Positions 60,618-64,000 of a stretch of 64,000 bases of DNA are shown piece after piece. Both the position numbers and the translations under genes were made by a program. The stretch spans positions 30,465,666-30,529,665 of the forward strand of contig NC_092579.1 in assembly GCF_037975245.1 (NCBI RefSeq), given 5' to 3'. Each line of letters opens with the position of its first letter. Positions within the stretch are counted from its first letter, which is position 1. The notes under the pieces are model-generated. The model searched no databases, was not told the origin of the DNA, and was given only the letters and a program-made list of their open reading frames with translations. The DNA comes from Apostichopus japonicus (Eukaryota; Echinodermata; Holothuroidea; Aspidochirotida; Stichopodidae).

Positions 60618-62837
60618 TTATACTGTATGCAGCAGTCTAGTTTGAAATTTGGGTATTATCAACAGGAAAGCGTAGTTTAGACAAAGCCCGTGTATCAACA
60701 CCCGATGGGGGTTCGGAAGGCTGGTATCTAATGCTGCACTACTCTTTATCAATTCCCTTGCAAATGCGCGAAACTGGTTTCTTTTCACTCTGTACGTTTT
60801 TCTCCTCTCAGCTAACGACTGTGACTACGAAGGTTGCATTCATTTGATATTTTATGTATGGCTGTGTGTGTATTGTGTTTCCTTCGTTTTACTTGTTTTA
60901 TTGTAAACAAGTTAGCTTCATATTCTTTCATTAGATTGCAAATTAAGCGATAAACGTGCTGATTTTATGGTGCTTATGTGTTTTAAGTCTAATTTTTAAT
61001 ACTTTGTTTCCCAAGTAGATTACGCAGTTTGCATAAAAAAAATCGAAAATGATATCCTTTCTCTTTTAACCATTTATTACACACATCTGGGGTTCAGGAA
61101 AATAAAAACCTGGCTGTTTATGACGTCATTTTATGAAGTTAATGCACGAAAGTCGCCCAGGGGGACTAACGCGTGGACGAAGTGTTATTTTTATAAACAC
61201 GTTTTGCTGAGGAAAACGAGAGACAATCTCGAGCAAAAATATTGTCACGAGTATTCTCAAATTGATATCCTGACTGTTTTTAGCGACGCTGTAAGAGCCA
61301 ACTTCGGTAATCTGAGACCGCCTTAGCCAGCATGATGTACGGCCACACTGAATGATAAACCAAGGAAAGCTTTATTCAAGTCAAGATGAATCGAGGGAAC
61401 ATAATTACAAGCTGTCATCAATTGAGATACAATCCAATAAGTTTTTTATGTCACTTTGCGTCTTCTTCAAAGCGATTCATCTAATGAAGATGGCTTAAAA
61501 TAGACGGTATTAAGAGTCAAAGTGAACTGGTGATGTTTGCGATCAAATAAATAAATTTAACAAAATCAATTGAGTAGATTTTTGGAAACCACTTCATTGA
61601 AATATCTTAATTGAAAAACTTTGATCCCAACAAAAATGGTTTCATCGCATATAATTACGTACCATGTGACGTTCAACAGCTACTAAAATGAACGCTGATG
61701 ACAAGAATTATTAACTGCGGGTTTTGTCTGTTTGTCTGTCGATCTGCATGTTTGTTTTGTAGGCTTTTTAATGTAAAGGTTATAGGGTTACAGTAGACAA
61801 AAAACCGGGTGCAATTTCTTATACTGAAAGGAGGTATCGCTTATGAAATCTTTACTTGTCTATAATCACGGTAAGAAACTAAAGTATTTTTTTGTTATCG
61901 TGACGTCATCTATAGATCGAGGGATCAAGGGGACACTCAGTTACAATTATATCATGGGAAAGAAGTGGAAAGAGATGGAGTAAATCCAAAACGATAGCAC
62001 CTTGCACGTGACACCAAAAGTTGATCAGGGAAGAGTTTATATAGGTTAGCCTAATGTTAATACATTATGTAACCAAGTCGTCTAATACATATTGTTGATA
62101 AAATTATTTGATTTCATTTAGGCCTTATTGTTTCTTGTAACATATACAATGATAACAATATTTACAATTAATGTGACATAGTTACAAATTAAATTTTAGT
62201 TACGAAAGGAAGTAATCTAAATAGAAACCCTTTGTAGGCTTGTGAAGCAGATCACTCACATCTGAACAATGTATGAACAAAAGAAGGGGTAAAGGGGTGG
62301 GGGTGGGGACGTGGTGTGTATATACCAATTGACAGATAAGTATTTATGTAATGCTAATTATACTCGTTCTTAAATCATGAAAGTGAGTTATAAATTCGAA
62401 TGTCTTTGAGAAGCATAGGATGAGGATACTCGTACACGTACGCTTTGCTTTAAAAAATTAGAGTAAAAACGAGGTAAGCGGAGATATCTAGACTACCTTG
62501 TATTATGGTCATGTGTGTCACAGCAAAACGAGAACAATTTGTTAAAATATAAGCGGAAGAAGATTTGTGCATAATGCGGTTAGCAAAGACAGCTTCCTGA
62601 ACGTGGATTAGGTCGGTTAAACTTCAGCAGACTGGGGGAGAAAACAAATTGCTATAGGTCACATTATTTTACAGAATAAATGTTCCTTTGAAGTGTAATA
62701 AGTCTCACTTGTTCGGGCCCAGACTGTCAGACAGTGAGAATGGTGAGGTAATATTATGGTATGGTATAGGGAACGAAGGATTTTCCTAGGTCAATAATGC
62801 TTTAATTTCGACAGTATACCTGTACTTTGGACGTTTA
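58838..62837. other. Gene-free stretch
   Basis: It contains a (TA)n microsatellite at about 60567-60614 and no recognisable gene. A 66-codon minus-strand frame at 59322-59522 and a 68-codon plus-strand frame at 61120-61326 have no recognised motifs. Confidence 0.45.
60567..60614. repeat. (TA)n microsatellite
   Basis: About twenty-three units, beginning with ATCTATCTATA. Confidence 0.95.
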
Positions 62838-63144
62838 TACCTAATAATAATCATAATAATCAGCAGTTATTTTTACGACGCTTAAGCGACCACAAATGTG
62901 GGAGAAGCCCGCAAGGGCTTATGGATTACAACTTACACGTCGGGTGGCTTCCAATTCAACATTTTAACTCAAATTTGGAATCTTTTCAATTTAGAAAACC
63001 ATTTCAGATGGGAAAACCGTAGATTGCTCTTGGATGAAAAACCCACCTTACTATGGCCCGGCCGGGAATCGAACCCCGAACCTCCCGATTGCTAAGCCTC
63101 ATTGCTTCAAATGCCACCGCCTTTATCCACTCGGCCACAGCACC
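62838..63144 (-). mobile_element. tRNA-derived SINE, nearly complete copy
   Basis: On the minus strand the head starts GGTGCTGTGGCCGAGTGG, with A box TGGCCGAGTGG (63128-63138), and continues through a class-II-like variable arm to B box GGTTCGATTCC (63065-63075). These are tRNA-Ser/Leu-like internal RNA polymerase III promoter elements. The body (GGTGGGTTTTTCATCC through TTGTGGTCGCTTAAGCG) is shared with 58620-58837, and the tail is ATT/ATG-rich. The copy has a degenerate anticodon region and is not a tRNA gene. It directly abuts the LINE remnant in the same orientation, at the point where LINE similarity stops. Confidence 0.85.
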
Positions 63145-63149
63145 GGTAC

Positions 63150-64000
63150 CGTACGGAGTCAATATCAGGCTTCCACAGTCACAGTCAATAAACACACCTA
63201 GAAACTTAATTCAATCGACCCTCTGTAGTGAATCGCCATTCATGGAGATTTTTATGTCATTTTCACTCGATCTCTCACTTCATTACATACAATTTGTCTT
63301 CTTTATACATTAAGTGCCAGCTTGTTAGCTGAAACCCATTCATAAAAGATGTTTTGTAATAGTCTGATATCATGTCCTGTAAAGAAAATGCTAGTATTGT
63401 CTGCAAAGAGAACATTAGTAAAAATATTTGGAATATTAGCTATAGGCCCTATGTCATGGACATAGATAATAAAAAGGACCTAAGATGGATCCTTGAGGAA
63501 CTCTATATTTTACGCGAAATGATTCAGAGTGGACTCCATAATAAGTTACAAACTGCTTCCTATCGGACAGAAAGCTTTTAATCCAATCTGAAGCCCACAG
63601 ACCTGAAACCGTATCATTGATAAAGTTTCTTTAACAGAGTTATGTGGTCAATCGTATCAAAAAGCTCAGACATGTCTAAAAATATTCCAACGGTTGTATT
63701 GATATGATCTAAGGTGGTATACTTAATTGATTTAACTGCGTGAGCTAGAGCTGGCTCAGAATAGAGTGATTTGGTCGGAATCCGTATTGTCCTTTGTATA
63801 CATCTTGTAATAAAGCTATACAAAAGCGATTATGGACAAGTCTTTCAAATATTTGGAGAAACACGTTAGAATTGAAACTGTGCGATAATAATCACAATTC
63901 ATAGCATCGCCTTTCTTGAAAATAGGTATAACTTTAGCTACTTTAATACGATCAGTAATGATACCAGTCGCAAGCGACCAGTTGAAGATATAAGTAAGTG
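63150..64000 (-). mobile_element. Decayed LINE reverse transcriptase, running off the window end
   Basis: Reading the minus strand from 64000 downward across frames gives IKVAKVIPIFKKGD, YYRTVSIL and a KGQYGFRPNHS block. TVGIFLDMSELFDTIDHITL (motif A) follows, then WIKSFLSDRKQFVTYYG, the VPQGSILGP motif and the catalytic block VLFADNTSIFF. It ends in ANKLALNV and IELSFLGVFIDCD. The order is exactly that of an RT domain. At least three frameshifts and several stops are present, and the catalytic box reads FADN instead of F/YADD, so the copy is inactive. The 5' part lies beyond the window. Confidence 0.85.

Noticed and set aside
63060-63144. A functional tRNA-Ser or tRNA-Leu gene
   Set aside because: The A and B boxes are good, but the acceptor and anticodon stems do not pair. 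The same sequence continues into a body shared with 58620-58837, so it is a SINE head.

Overview
This is a gene-poor window of animal nuclear DNA. It is AT-rich, with long TA microsatellites, many G/C homopolymers, minisatellites, decayed non-LTR retrotransposons, tRNA-derived SINEs, DNA-transposon remnants and spliced exons with GT-AG introns. There are no operons or bacterial signals. The mix of LINE and SINE types and the frequent palindrome TAGGCCTA suggest a marine invertebrate deuterostome such as an echinoderm. That placement is an impression, not a demonstration.

Layout. Positions 1-3.3 kb: dispersed and tandem repeats, some repeated at 8.6-9.2 kb and 13.7-14.2 kb. Positions 3367-4863 (minus): the only convincing complete single-exon host gene, a 498-residue protein with a signal-peptide-like start, a Pro/Arg-rich linker, a Ser/Asn-rich linker and five roughly 80-residue helical repeats resembling the helical part of atlastin/guanylate-binding proteins, without a GTPase domain. 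Positions 5.8-6.7 kb and 10.9-12.2 kb: two short inverted-repeat elements. Positions 12.2-24.4 kb: essentially gene-free.

Positions 24484-29759: a 5.28 kb DNA element that starts CACTC and ends GAGTG, sits inside a TA microsatellite and has arrays of AGTGCT/AGCACT at both ends. It contains a minus-strand spliced gene with at least three coding exons, whose product resembles a multicopy, uncharacterised (SAMD3-like) protein family, and a promoter-like region near its right end.

Positions 30-34 kb: repeats and a tRNA-SINE fragment. Positions 34.2-36.7 kb: a roughly 47-copy minisatellite with higher-order structure, followed by a decayed LINE. Positions 45.7-47.0 kb (minus): a LINE fragment with a 388-codon open frame covering the C-terminal part of reverse transcriptase. 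Position 50.2 kb: a short retroposed element whose first ~40 bases are U2 snRNA, fused to an unrelated hairpin-rich body and flanked by a near-identical direct repeat. This is the most striking small feature. Positions 53.7-54.1 and 63.15-64.0 kb: further RT remnants. Positions 58.6 and 62.8-63.1 kb: two more SINE copies, the last abutting the terminal LINE, which runs off the window.

Functionally the window is mostly a record of transposition. Only the 498-residue gene and the gene inside the CACTC-ended element look like possible expressed protein genes.
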